From NCBI GenBank assembly GCA_046349395.1, contig JAXMCK010000006.1:124001-188000 (forward strand): DNA of 64,000 nt. Reading direction: 5' to 3'. This document shows, piece by piece, positions 46,738-55,372 of the stretch (the first letter of the stretch is position 1; the number at the start of each line of letters is the position of its first letter). The stretch is from JAXMCK01 sp046349395. Its GTDB lineage: Bacteria > Pseudomonadota > Alphaproteobacteria > Geminicoccales > Geminicoccaceae. The notes beneath the pieces were generated by a model. That model did no database searches and was not told the origin of the DNA. It was given only the letters and a program-made list of their open reading frames with translations. The translations under genes and the position numbers were made by a program.

Positions 46738-46950
46738 TCACGGGCAGGGACATCGGAACACTTTCGACCCTGTTCGATTCTGCATCCCGTTGGCTACGAG
46801 CAGCACGGGTACGAGTTCGACCACGGCTTCGAGCAGCGCCTCCAGAGTCTCGGCCTCGGCACAGAGACCCGGCACCTGTTCGCTTGTTGCGATCCAGACC
46901 CCGGCGTCCTCGTCCCAGCCCGCGTGCACTTGGTAGGTGATCGGCGGCAC
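46738..46950 (-). CDS. Small DUF1902 / HicB-like protein
   Basis: This 70-residue protein matches the DUF1902 pattern YQVHAGWDEDAGVWIATSE, then VPGLCAEAETLEALLEAVVELVPVLL. The fold is HicB-like, a family that includes toxin antidotes, but no HicA-type partner lies beside it. The GTG at 46950 comes eleven bases after the preceding methyltransferase stop. The role in the cluster is unknown and it may be only a passenger. Confidence 0.75.
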   Translation of the reverse strand: MPPITYQVHAGWDEDAGVWIATSEQVPGLCAEAETLEALLEAVVELVPVLLVANGMQNRTGSKVFRCPCP

Positions 46951-46961
46951 CTTGCGAGTGA

Positions 46962-47873
46962 CTAATTCGCTTCCCGCCGGCGACGGCGTTCGCCGCGATC
47001 GCCTCGGGCACCACCCGCACCTTCCGCTCCCGGCTCCCGGAACTTGGTCAGCCAGCGGCGGCAGTTGGCGTCCTTGCCGAGCATCACGTCGGCACCCATG
47101 ACCGCCGCCATCTCCTCGCCGTGCAGCGGGTTCAGGATCGCCGAGGTCATCCCGGCCCCGGCCGCCATGCAGAGGAAGGCACCGTTCAGCCCATGCCGGT
47201 TCGGCAGGCCGAAGCTGACGTTGGACGCCCCGCAGGTCGTGTTGACCTTCAGCTCCTCGCGCAGCCGTCGGATCAGGTGAAAGGCCGACTTGCCGGCATT
47301 GCCCAGCGCCCCGATCGGCATCACCAGCGGGTCGACCACGATGTCCTTCGACTTGATGCCGTGGTCGGCCGCGCGCTCGACGATCTTCTTGGCGACGGCG
47401 AAGCGGACGTCCGGGTCCTCGCTGATCCCGGTCTCGTCGTTCGAGATCGCCACAACTGCGCAATCGTACTTCTTGATCAGCGGCAGCACGGCCTCGAGCC
47501 GCTCCTCCTCGCCCGTCACCGAGTTGACGAGCGGCCGGCCCTTGTAGACCGCGAGTCCAGCTTCGAGGGCGGCCACGATCGAGCTGTCGATCGAGAGCGG
47601 GATGTCGGTCAGCGACTGCACGAGCTGGATCGTTTTCGCCAGGATCGCCGGCTCGTCGGCCAAGGGGATGCCGGCATTGACGTCCAGCATGTGCGCCCCG
47701 GCCGCCACCTGCGCCAGCGCGTCGGCCTCGACGGTCGAGAAGTCCCCGGCCGCCATCTCGGCCGCCAGCTTCTTGCGCCCCGTCGGGTTGATCCGCTCCC
47801 CGACGATGCAGAACGGCTTCTCGAACCCGATGATGGTCGTCCTGGTCGCCGAGCTGACGACTGTCTCGGTCAT
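46962..47873 (-). CDS. Methyltetrahydrofolate:corrinoid methyltransferase (pterin-binding DHPS-like)
   Basis: This 303-residue TIM-barrel protein is of the AcsE/MeTr type, which moves methyl groups between methyl-THF and a corrinoid protein. FCIVGERINPTGRKKLA, HMLDVNAGIPLADEPA and IPLSIDSSIVAALEAGL define the pterin-binding domain, with the conserved Asn (ASNVSFGLP). In this organism it probably runs from methyl-corrinoid to THF. An Arg-rich C-terminal tail is unusual. Confidence 0.92.
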   Translation of the reverse strand: MTETVVSSATRTTIIGFEKPFCIVGERINPTGRKKLAAEMAAGDFSTVEADALAQVAAGAHMLDVNAGIPLADEPAILAKTIQLVQSLTDIPLSIDSSIVAALEAGLAVYKGRPLVNSVTGEEERLEAVLPLIKKYDCAVVAISNDETGISEDPDVRFAVAKKIVERAADHGIKSKDIVVDPLVMPIGALGNAGKSAFHLIRRLREELKVNTTCGASNVSFGLPNRHGLNGAFLCMAAGAGMTSAILNPLHGEEMAAVMGADVMLGKDANCRRWLTKFREPGAEGAGGARGDRGERRRRREAN

Positions 47874-48246
47874 GCTTGCCTTCCCCCGGCTTTCGCCTGT
47901 GTGCGGCTGGTGACGGCCGCCGCTTGTGTCACTATCGATCCCGACCCGCGCCGACGTGCTAGGTACGACGAGTAGTCCTGCAGATGCGAAGAAAGCCTGA
48001 ACCCACGGACCAATCGGCCGCGGCGTCCTCGATGCCGACGCGGGGCGATTCCGCCCTCGCTCAAGGCGGCCTTCGTACGTCCAGACGTCGGCTCGAATCG
48101 GGCTACCGTGCCATGGCCTCCGATGCCGCCCGCGAGCGAGACGCCCTGGAATGGTCCGAAGCACTCATTGCTGACGTCGCCGACGAAGCTGCGTAGCCCC
48201 TCCACATTTTGGCTCGACCGCCAGCCGCTCGCCATCGACTGATGCC
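47874..48246. other. Intergenic region between metF-like and methyltransferase genes
   Basis: This 373-base stretch separates two same-strand genes of the corrinoid cluster, so the methyltransferase, DUF1902 and RACo genes may have their own promoter. I could not identify one. The only possible gene is the short antitoxin-like frame on the plus strand at 47984-48196. Confidence 0.4.
47984..48196 (+). pseudogene. Possible antitoxin remnant (short open frame)
   Basis: This 70-residue frame has no visible ribosome binding site, and its first ~40 residues are unlike any family I know. The last 30 (GYRAMASDAARERDALEWSE and on to a DVADE ending) resemble the C-terminal toxin-binding part of small MazE/CopG-type antitoxins. 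No toxin gene follows; metF is antisense 50 bases on. It is either a decayed antitoxin or a chance frame. Confidence 0.25.
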
Positions 48247-49257
48247 TCACGCCTCTTGCCGCCTGGAGCGAGCGCCGCGGCCTTTGAGGACCCCCGAGGC
48301 CTGGATGATCTCCGACACGAACTCTTCCTGGCGGTAGGCCATGACGTGAACGCCGTGCACGCCCGGAATCTCGCGGATCTCCTGGATCAGCTCGACGCAG
48401 AGCTTCTTGCCCTGTGCCTTTTGCTCCTTGGGCGGCCCCGCCTGCTCGATCCGCTCCACGATCTCGTCCGGGATGTGCACGCCCGGCACCGAGTTGCGCA
48501 TCCAGCGGGCCGTCTTGGCCGAGGCCAGCGGACCCACGCCCACGAGGATGAAGCACCGCTCGTGCAGGCCGTGATCGCGCACCCGCGCCATGAACCGCTT
48601 CAGGAGCGGCACGTCGTAGCAATACTGCGTCTGCACGAACTGGGCCCCGGCCTGGACCTTCTTCGCGAAGTGGACCGGCCGGTAGTCGAGCGGCGGCACG
48701 AACGGGTTGACGGCCGCCCCCAGGAACACCTGGGGCCGGGCGCTCAGCTTACGGCCGGAGAGGAAATGCCCCTCGTCGCGCATGGTCCGGACGGTGTTCA
48801 AGAGGCTGATGCTGTCGAGGTCGAAGACGGGCTTCGCCTCCGGCTGGTCGCCGCACTGCACCCCGTCGCCGGTCAGGCAGAGGATGTTCTGCACCCCCAT
48901 GGCGGCGGCACCCAGCACGTCGCCCTGGATCGCGATCCGGTTCTTGTCCCGGCAGGCGATCTGCATCACCACCGCATAGCCGGCCCGGGTCAGCAGCGCG
49001 CAGATGCCGACACTCGACATGTGCACATGCGCACCGGACGCATCGACCGCGTTGATGGCGTCGCACACCTCGCCCAGCACCACGGCCCGGTCGTACACCT
49101 CGCGCGGATCGGCCGAGTCCGGCGGGTTCAGTTCCGACGTGACGGCGAAGCGCCCGGCCCGCAGCACGCGTTCCAGGCGCCCGCGCGAGGAATGCCCCGG
49201 CAGCGGCGGCAGCGGGTCGGCCGGGTCGACCAGCCTGCGGTCGTCGGTGGAGATCAA
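48247..49257 (-). CDS. metF: Methylenetetrahydrofolate reductase
   Basis: This 336-residue flavoenzyme interconverts methylene-THF and methyl-THF. The barrel motifs FAVTSELNPPDS, CRDKNRIAIQGDVLGAAAMG and NILCLTGDGVQCGD, AGAQFVQTQYCYDV fit the MetF fold in its cluster-associated form. The TTG start at 49257 overlaps the upstream MetV-like gene as TTGA. A MetF next to a MetV-like protein and a corrinoid methyltransferase suggests the oxidative direction, from methyl-THF to methylene-THF. Confidence 0.9.
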   Translation of the reverse strand: MISTDDRRLVDPADPLPPLPGHSSRGRLERVLRAGRFAVTSELNPPDSADPREVYDRAVVLGEVCDAINAVDASGAHVHMSSVGICALLTRAGYAVVMQIACRDKNRIAIQGDVLGAAAMGVQNILCLTGDGVQCGDQPEAKPVFDLDSISLLNTVRTMRDEGHFLSGRKLSARPQVFLGAAVNPFVPPLDYRPVHFAKKVQAGAQFVQTQYCYDVPLLKRFMARVRDHGLHERCFILVGVGPLASAKTARWMRNSVPGVHIPDEIVERIEQAGPPKEQKAQGKKLCVELIQEIREIPGVHGVHVMAYRQEEFVSEIIQASGVLKGRGARSRRQEA

Positions 49258-49709
49258 GCGGGCTCGCCCAGCCGCTCGCGCAGGCGCCGCAGCCAGCTCG
49301 ACCGCCCGGTGGCGCGAGTGTCGACCGGCGGCTGCAACTCGGTGATCCGGTCGCCGTCGACCATGCGGCGCGAGCCCTCCCAGGCCTGCACCCACACGCA
49401 GCGCATCTCGGGCTTCACCTCGCAGTGCCCGTTCGCCCGCACCCCGCCGCAAGGCCCGTTCCGCATCTGCTTCGGGCAGTTCATCGGGCAGGACATGCCG
49501 GTCGAACTCAGCACGCACTTGCCACACATCCGACAGTCGAACAGAAGGCCCTTCACCTGCCGCTCGACCGCCGCCGTCGGGACCTCCAGCCGCTCGAACC
49601 CGATCCGCTTCAGGATCGGTGCCGCCGCCACGAAGCTCGATTCGAAATGCCGGTAGAGGCTCTCGAAGAAGCCCGCGTGCCGGATCGACCAGAGGCGGAC
49701 GGCATACAT
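49254..49709 (-). CDS. MetV-like methylene-THF reductase C-terminal-domain protein
   Basis: This 151-residue protein matches the domain found at the C-terminus of some methylene-THF reductases and in acetogen MetV, the zinc/Fe-S subunit that pairs with MetF. It has a dense cysteine region: FDCRMCGKCVLSSTGMSCPM, then NCPKQ and GPCGG. It directly precedes and overlaps metF, as metV does in acetogens. It probably forms a two-subunit reductase with MetF (inference). Confidence 0.88.
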   Translation of the reverse strand: MYAVRLWSIRHAGFFESLYRHFESSFVAAAPILKRIGFERLEVPTAAVERQVKGLLFDCRMCGKCVLSSTGMSCPMNCPKQMRNGPCGGVRANGHCEVKPEMRCVWVQAWEGSRRMVDGDRITELQPPVDTRATGRSSWLRRLRERLGEPA

Positions 49710-49713
49710 GCGC

Positions 49714-50016
49714 TCAGCCCTTCGCCACCCCGCCATTGGCGACGAGGTCGCGAACCTTCTCGACCGTGTACTCCGCCTCCAGCGCCTCGGCCGCCGCCGC
49801 CGCCTCGGCCTCCAGATCGTCGCCGCAGGGCTCCGGCGCACCCCGCCGCCACTGCTCCAGATAGGCGTCGGTGCCGGTCATCTGCGCCCGCATCGCCGCC
49901 CGGTCGATCGCCTGCTCGAAGCGCTCCGGGAGCTGCCTCTTGGCGGTCTTCCGCCCCGCCTTCACGATCACCTGGGCGGGGATGTCCCGCCAGTACACGA
50001 CCACTCTTTCGGCCAC
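49714..50016 (-). CDS. 'Virulence factor' domain protein of the corrinoid cluster
   Basis: This 100-residue protein belongs to the family named 'virulence factor' from one early report (VVVYWRDIPAQVIVKAGR, then RAQMTGTDAYLEQWRR). The name says little about function; members recur beside DUF1638, corrinoid protein and MetF genes in alphaproteobacteria. The C-terminal ~40 residues are Ala/Glu-rich. GTG start at 50016, seven bases after DUF1638 and four bases before the MetV-like gene. Confidence 0.82.
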   Translation of the reverse strand: MAERVVVYWRDIPAQVIVKAGRKTAKRQLPERFEQAIDRAAMRAQMTGTDAYLEQWRRGAPEPCGDDLEAEAAAAAEALEAEYTVEKVRDLVANGGVAKG

Positions 50017-50023
50017 CGCTGCC

Positions 50024-50616
50024 TCACGCCGCCTGTCGGATGAAATCGGCGAGCCCGCCCAGGCCCGTCCGCCGCCGCTCGAACGCCAGCCCCAGCTTCC
50101 GGGCCGCCGCCTCGGCCGCCGCGGTCAGCGCCGCATCGTCGGTCTGCGCCAGATAGACGAGCCGCCGGTAGTTGCCGAAATAGGCCCCCAGCAGATCGGG
50201 GTGCCGGTCGAGACCCAGCCCCTCCCACACCAGCGTGTCGAACTGCCGGGCCAGGAAGTCGGTCAGGTAGAAGGTCCCGGGCTCGGCGTCGGCCAGCTCG
50301 TCGAACACCTCCTGCCCGGCATAGAAGGCGTAGCAGTGCGGCCCGCCGATCCGCTCCACACCTTCCTCGGCCAGCACCCGGTCCAGCGCGCCGCCGGTGC
50401 CGCAATCCGCGTAGAGAACCACGATCCGCCCATAATCCGGACGCAGCTCGGCGATCTTGGCCTTCACCGCCGCCGGGATCCGCTCCGGCCGGTTGTGCAG
50501 GAGGGCGGAGAGGCAGTGCAGCTCCAGATGGCCCAGCCGGTCGGCCTCGATCACGGCCAGCGCCTCGCGTGCCAGCGCACCGCAGGCCAGGACGGCCGTC
50601 CGCGGTGCGCTTCCGC

Positions 50617-50620
<4 letters not shown>
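50024..50620 (-). CDS. DUF1638 family protein
   Basis: This 198-residue protein matches DUF1638: AVLACGALAREALAVIEA, ALLHNRPERIPAAVKAKI, VVLYADCGTGGALDRVL and the GGPHCYAFYAG motif with conserved Cys and His. The domain is found in corrinoid methyl-transfer operons of bacteria and methanogens; function is unknown. Conserved Cys/His suggest metal binding. It overlaps the corrinoid protein gene as ATGA. Confidence 0.88.
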
Positions 50621-51324
<704 letters not shown>

Positions 51325-51471
51325 GTGCAGCCTCGGCGCATCTGATCAGCGGGTCAGTAGTGAACCGGCGCCCGTGCCACTTTGGCGCCTGCGACATGCA
51401 GGCCCATCGCCGCGACGCTGGTCCCCGGCCCCAAGGTGAGGCTGCGGACGATCCGCCGCAATACGCCTTCG

Positions 51472-52905
51472 CTACGGTTGGGCCGATTCGTGGCGTACGC
51501 GGGGGTCGATCGGCACCGAGCCCGCGAGGCCCAGCACGTCTTCGAGGGCCGCTGCCGCTGCCAGGAGCTTCGCTTCCCCGCGCGGCGGGCCCACGATCTG
51601 CAGCCCTACGGGCAGCCCCGCCCGCGTGAATCCGCAGGGGAGCGACAGCGCCGGACACCCTGTCAGCGTGATCGCGTAGGCGATCGCCACCCAGTCGATG
51701 TAGCTCGGGAAGCGGTGGCCGTTCAGCGTCTCCAGCCAGCGCTGCTCGACCGGGAACGGCGGGGCCACCGCGGCCGGCGTCAGCAGCAGGTCGTAATCCG
51801 ACAGGAACGCCGCCATCCGCTGCTGCATCGCCGCGCGCTCGCGCTCCGCCCGGCCGATCTCGCCCGGCGTGAGCGAGAGCCCGTGCTCGATGTTCCAGAC
51901 GATCTCCGGCTTCAGGAGATCCCGGTGCTCCGACAGTTGCGGCGCCTTCGAATAGGCGAAGCGCGCCGCGCGCAGCGCCGTGAAGACCTCCTCGGACCGC
52001 CGCAGATCCGGGCGGGCCTCGTCCACGACGGCACCCAGATCGGCGAACCGTGCGGCTGCGGTAGCACAGATCGCGGCGATCTCCGGATCGACCGGCGTGA
52101 TGCCGCCTAGGTCCGGCGACCAAGCTATCTTGCGCAGAGCCGGGGGCCGCTCGACCGCCTTCGCGAAGGCTTCCGCCGGAGCATCGAACGACAGCGGATC
52201 GCGCGCATCGAACCCGGCCATCGCGTCGAGCATCAAGGCGAGGTCGCGCACGTCCCGCGCCATCGGACCTTCGACCGGCAGCGGATCGAAGGGCAGGTTC
52301 GACGGCCCGCTCGGCACGCGCCCGGGCGAGGGCCGCAAGCCCACGATCCCGCAGAACGCCGCCGGCGTGCGCAACGAGCCGCCGACGTCCGAGCCGTCAG
52401 CCAGCCACGCCGTGCCGGTCGCCAGCGCTACTGCGGCTCCGCCCGAGGACCCTGCACAGGTGAGCCGCGTGTCCCAGGGATTGCGGGTGATCCCCAGCAC
52501 CTCGTTGAAGGTGTTCGCCCCGGCCCCGAATTCCGGCGTGTTCGACTTCGCCAGGACGACGGCCCCATGCGCCTCCAGCCGCTCGACCTCGAAGGCCGAG
52601 CGATCGGGCACATGGTCGGCATGGATCGGCGAGCCGTAGGTCGTCCTCACCCCTTCGACCTCGACCAGATCCTTGATCACCACCGGCAGGCCGGCGAGCC
52701 AGCCGCGCCCGTCCGCGGCCGGTTCCGGCAGCCGCTTCGCCCGCTCCCGCGCCCGCTCGACGCAGAGCGTGGGCAACGCGTTCACCGCCGGCTCGACCGC
52801 CGCGATCCGCTCCAGCACCGAGTCGATCGCCTCGTCGGGCGTGATCTCGCGGGCCTCGAGAAGGGCGACGACCTCGCGGGCAGGCCGACGCCAGAGGTCG
52901 CTCAC
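51472..52905 (-). CDS. Amidase, amidase-signature family
   Basis: This 477-residue hydrolase has the Ser-cisSer-Lys catalytic set: Lys in LPVVIKDLVEV, CAGSSGGAAVALATG and DGSDVGGSLRTPAAFCG. Length and motif order fit general amidases. No signal peptide is seen; substrate is unknown. The GTG at 52905 overlaps the stop of the small lipoprotein gene. Confidence 0.9.
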   Translation of the reverse strand: MSDLWRRPAREVVALLEAREITPDEAIDSVLERIAAVEPAVNALPTLCVERARERAKRLPEPAADGRGWLAGLPVVIKDLVEVEGVRTTYGSPIHADHVPDRSAFEVERLEAHGAVVLAKSNTPEFGAGANTFNEVLGITRNPWDTRLTCAGSSGGAAVALATGTAWLADGSDVGGSLRTPAAFCGIVGLRPSPGRVPSGPSNLPFDPLPVEGPMARDVRDLALMLDAMAGFDARDPLSFDAPAEAFAKAVERPPALRKIAWSPDLGGITPVDPEIAAICATAAARFADLGAVVDEARPDLRRSEEVFTALRAARFAYSKAPQLSEHRDLLKPEIVWNIEHGLSLTPGEIGRAERERAAMQQRMAAFLSDYDLLLTPAAVAPPFPVEQRWLETLNGHRFPSYIDWVAIAYAITLTGCPALSLPCGFTRAGLPVGLQIVGPPRGEAKLLAAAAALEDVLGLAGSVPIDPRVRHESAQP

Positions 52906-53228
52906 TGGCCCTGGCCCGTCCCCATCACGGCCCGCTCGGCCCGACCGACGGTGTTGTTGATCAGCACGTTCGCATCCAGACCCGGGAGATAGCCGCAGCG
53001 GAACGTCGTCGTGTGGTTCGGGCCGTCGATGTCGTCGCTGACGAAGAAGGCCTCGGCATGGAACTGGTCGCAGAAGTCCTTCGCCTGCCAGGTCACCTTG
53101 TTCATGTCGGACTGGCCGTTCTGCCAGGCGAGGGTGACGTGCTTCTCGTCACCCGACACGATCGTGGCCCGGCTGCAGCCCGCGAGCAGGGTCAGGGCCA
53201 CGAGTGCGGCCAGAGATTGCCGGACCAT
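52902..53228 (-). CDS. Small lipoprotein of unknown function
   Basis: This 108-residue protein has a lipoprotein signal (SLAALVALTLLAGC, lipobox LAGC at ~residues 15-18). The mature part contains HVTLAWQNGQ, a conserved-looking KDFCDQFHAEA and TTTFRC. Two cysteines besides the lipobox could form a disulfide. I do not recognise the family. It lies between a diheme cytochrome c and an amidase. Confidence 0.75.
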   Translation of the reverse strand: MVRQSLAALVALTLLAGCSRATIVSGDEKHVTLAWQNGQSDMNKVTWQAKDFCDQFHAEAFFVSDDIDGPNHTTTFRCGYLPGLDANVLINNTVGRAERAVMGTGQGQ

Positions 53229-53242
53229 GACGAGACTTCCAT

Positions 53243-54103
53243 TCAGTGGGACGGTGGAAGGCTCTTCACGTAAGTCACGATCGCCTGCAAGTCCTCCGGC
53301 GGCAGCTTGCTCGTACCGTTGTTCACGACCTTGCCCATCTCGCCGCCGAGGAAGTCGCCGTCCGGCAGCATGCCGAGCGTCAGCGCGGTCTTGAGATCGT
53401 CATCCGACCATTTGCCGATGCCGGCCGTCGGATCGCTCGAAATGTTGGGGATCTTGCCTTCGCCGGCCGGGTTGGGGCCGCCGGCCCAGGCCCGCGCGGT
53501 GTCGAGAGCACCCGCGAAGTTGCGCGGCGTATGGCACTCGGCACAGTGCCCTGGCCCCTGTACGAGATAGGCACCCCGGTTCCAGGCTTCGTCCTTGCTC
53601 TTGTCCGGCTCGAACCGCGCCGGCTTGAAGAACGCCGCCTGCCAGAGATCGAGCCCCCAGCGCTGGTTGTAGGGGAAGCTCAGCTCGTGCGGCTTCGATT
53701 CCTGGGGCGAGGGCGGCAGGCTGTCGATCCAGGCCTTGATCGCCAGCAGGTCCTCGTCCGTCATGTGCGTGAACGAGGTGTAGGGGAACGCCGGATAGTA
53801 GGGCTCGCCCTCGGGGCTACGGCCCTCGCGCAGCGCCTTCAGGAACGTGGCGTCGTCCCAGCCGCCGATCCCCTGGGTCGGATCGGGCGTGATGTTGGGC
53901 GGATAGAACACGCCGAACGGCGTCTTCAGCCCGTCGCCGCCGGCCAGAGCCGTTCCGCCCTTGGCCGTGTGGCAGTTGGCGCAGCCGGCGAGACCGGCCA
54001 GGGTCTCGCCCTTCGCGATCTGCGCCGGATCGGCCGCCGCCAGCGCCGGCCCGGCCTGCGCCAGGGCCAGCAGGATCATCAGACGACGACCGATCCTTGG
54101 CAT
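53243..54103 (-). CDS. Periplasmic diheme cytochrome c
   Basis: This 286-residue exported protein has two class I cytochrome c domains with CANCH (~residue 42) and CAECH (~190). Each is followed by a plausible Met ligand region (FPYTSFTHMTDED; LTLGMLPDGDFLGG). It resembles the cytochrome subunits of alcohol/sugar dehydrogenases and similar diheme carriers. The gene follows a cytochrome c' gene by two bases. Confidence 0.92.
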   Translation of the reverse strand: MPRIGRRLMILLALAQAGPALAAADPAQIAKGETLAGLAGCANCHTAKGGTALAGGDGLKTPFGVFYPPNITPDPTQGIGGWDDATFLKALREGRSPEGEPYYPAFPYTSFTHMTDEDLLAIKAWIDSLPPSPQESKPHELSFPYNQRWGLDLWQAAFFKPARFEPDKSKDEAWNRGAYLVQGPGHCAECHTPRNFAGALDTARAWAGGPNPAGEGKIPNISSDPTAGIGKWSDDDLKTALTLGMLPDGDFLGGEMGKVVNNGTSKLPPEDLQAIVTYVKSLPPSH

Positions 54104-54105
54104 GG

Positions 54106-54564
54106 TCAGCCCTTTTTGCGGAAGGTCTCGTGGCAGCCGCCGCAGCCTTCCTTGCCCATCTGGCCGAAGGCAGCGAGCGTCGCCTTGGCGTCGCCGCTCT
54201 CGGCGGCCTTCGCGACCGCCGTGGCGAGGTCGGCAAGCTCGTTCGCGTCCTTCTTGAAGTCGTCGGGCTTGTCCCAGACCGTCTGCAGCGCCTCGCTCGG
54301 CGGCTCCAGGCTGCCGGCCGGGAACATCGCCGGGATGAGCGGGCCCATGGCCGCGATCGCGTTGGCTTGCGCCGCGACCTGGCTCAGAAGCTCGGGCTTC
54401 TCCGTCAGGATGACCTTGATCGCACCCACATGGGCGGCCATCGCATCCATGGTCGCCTCGCGGATCGCGACGAAGCCCTTGGGCTTCACGTCCTCGGCCC
54501 AGGTGGTGCCGACGGCACCGAGAACGGTCGCGGCGATGGCGACCGACAGAAGCTGACGCCGCAT
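54106..54564 (-). CDS. Cytochrome c' (class II)
   Basis: This 152-residue exported protein has a signal peptide (cut near TWAE) and a four-helix bundle with the haem site CGGCHETFRKK at the very C-terminus, as in cytochrome c'. Known members bind NO or act as electron carriers. It is co-directional with the diheme cytochrome and probably shares its transcript. Confidence 0.92.
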   Translation of the reverse strand: MRRQLLSVAIAATVLGAVGTTWAEDVKPKGFVAIREATMDAMAAHVGAIKVILTEKPELLSQVAAQANAIAAMGPLIPAMFPAGSLEPPSEALQTVWDKPDDFKKDANELADLATAVAKAAESGDAKATLAAFGQMGKEGCGGCHETFRKKG

Positions 54565-54643
54565 ACGGAGACTCCCCTCATTGCAGCAGCTGGCCCGTTA
54601 GGGCACTGGGAACGGGCCGGAGCCGAGCACAGAAGGAAATCCT

Positions 54644-55372
54644 CTGCAACCGCAGGTACCTCACGGACGCGCGATCAGGGCCATTCTGTTCGACAAGGAT
54701 GGGACCCTGATCGACTTCCGGAAAACCTGGACCCCGGCCTATCTGGGCGTGGCGCACGAGCTTGCCGGCGCCATGGGCGGCGGCCCGGATCTGGCGGCGG
54801 ACCTGCTCCGTGCGGTCGGCTACGATCCTGTCACGGACCACTTCGAGGGCGACAGTCCGCTGCTCTGGGACACCAATCCCGGCATCGCCCGTAGCTGGTC
54901 GTTACGCGCGAATTTGTCGCCCGATCTGCGCGTACTGGAGCGCATCGAACGCCATTTCAACGACCACGACCGCTACCCGCCCCGGCCCGTCGGCGACCTC
55001 GATGCCCTGATGACGTCCCTGCGCGCCCGCGGCCTGATCCTCGGCCTCGCCACCATGGACAACCACGCCGCCGCCCTGAACACGCTGCAGCTCCTCGGCA
55101 TCGGCCACCACATGGACTTCGTCACCGGCTCCGACAGCGGCCACGGCACCAAGCCCGAGCCCGGCATGGTGGAAGCCTTCGCCGCAGCCTCCGGCATCCC
55201 CGCCTCGCAGATGCTCCTCGTCGGCGACACTCCCGCCGACCTCGTCATGGCCCGCAATGCCGGCTGCGCGCTCGCCGTCGCCGTCCGCACCGGCGCCACG
55301 CCCGAGCACCTCCTGCAGGCCCACGCCGACCACGTGCTGGACACCATCCACGAGCTGGACTCGCTGCTCTAG
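54644..55372 (+). CDS. HAD-superfamily phosphatase, phosphoglycolate phosphatase-like
   Basis: This 242-residue hydrolase has motif I FDKDGTLIDF, motif II-like LATMDN, GTKPEPGM with the conserved Lys, and motif III LLVGDTPADLVMA. It is a Gph/PGP-type phosphatase. There is no ATG, GTG or TTG between the upstream in-frame stop (TAG at 54599) and motif I. A CTG at 54644, six bases after GAAGGA, is the best start. Its last four bases overlap the convergent hydrolase gene. Confidence 0.82.
   Translation: MQPQVPHGRAIRAILFDKDGTLIDFRKTWTPAYLGVAHELAGAMGGGPDLAADLLRAVGYDPVTDHFEGDSPLLWDTNPGIARSWSLRANLSPDLRVLERIERHFNDHDRYPPRPVGDLDALMTSLRARGLILGLATMDNHAAALNTLQLLGIGHHMDFVTGSDSGHGTKPEPGMVEAFAAASGIPASQMLLVGDTPADLVMARNAGCALAVAVRTGATPEHLLQAHADHVLDTIHELDSLL

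Noticed and set aside
48080..48110. tRNA-like T-arm sequence GGCTCGAATCGGGCT
   Set aside because: No matching acceptor, D or anticodon arms lie upstream; it is inside the short antitoxin-like frame.
51325..51471. Second cobalamin riboswitch before the corrinoid protein gene
   Set aside because: The region lacks the GCCACTG and AGGAGACC elements; only a GGCGCC repeat pair is visible.
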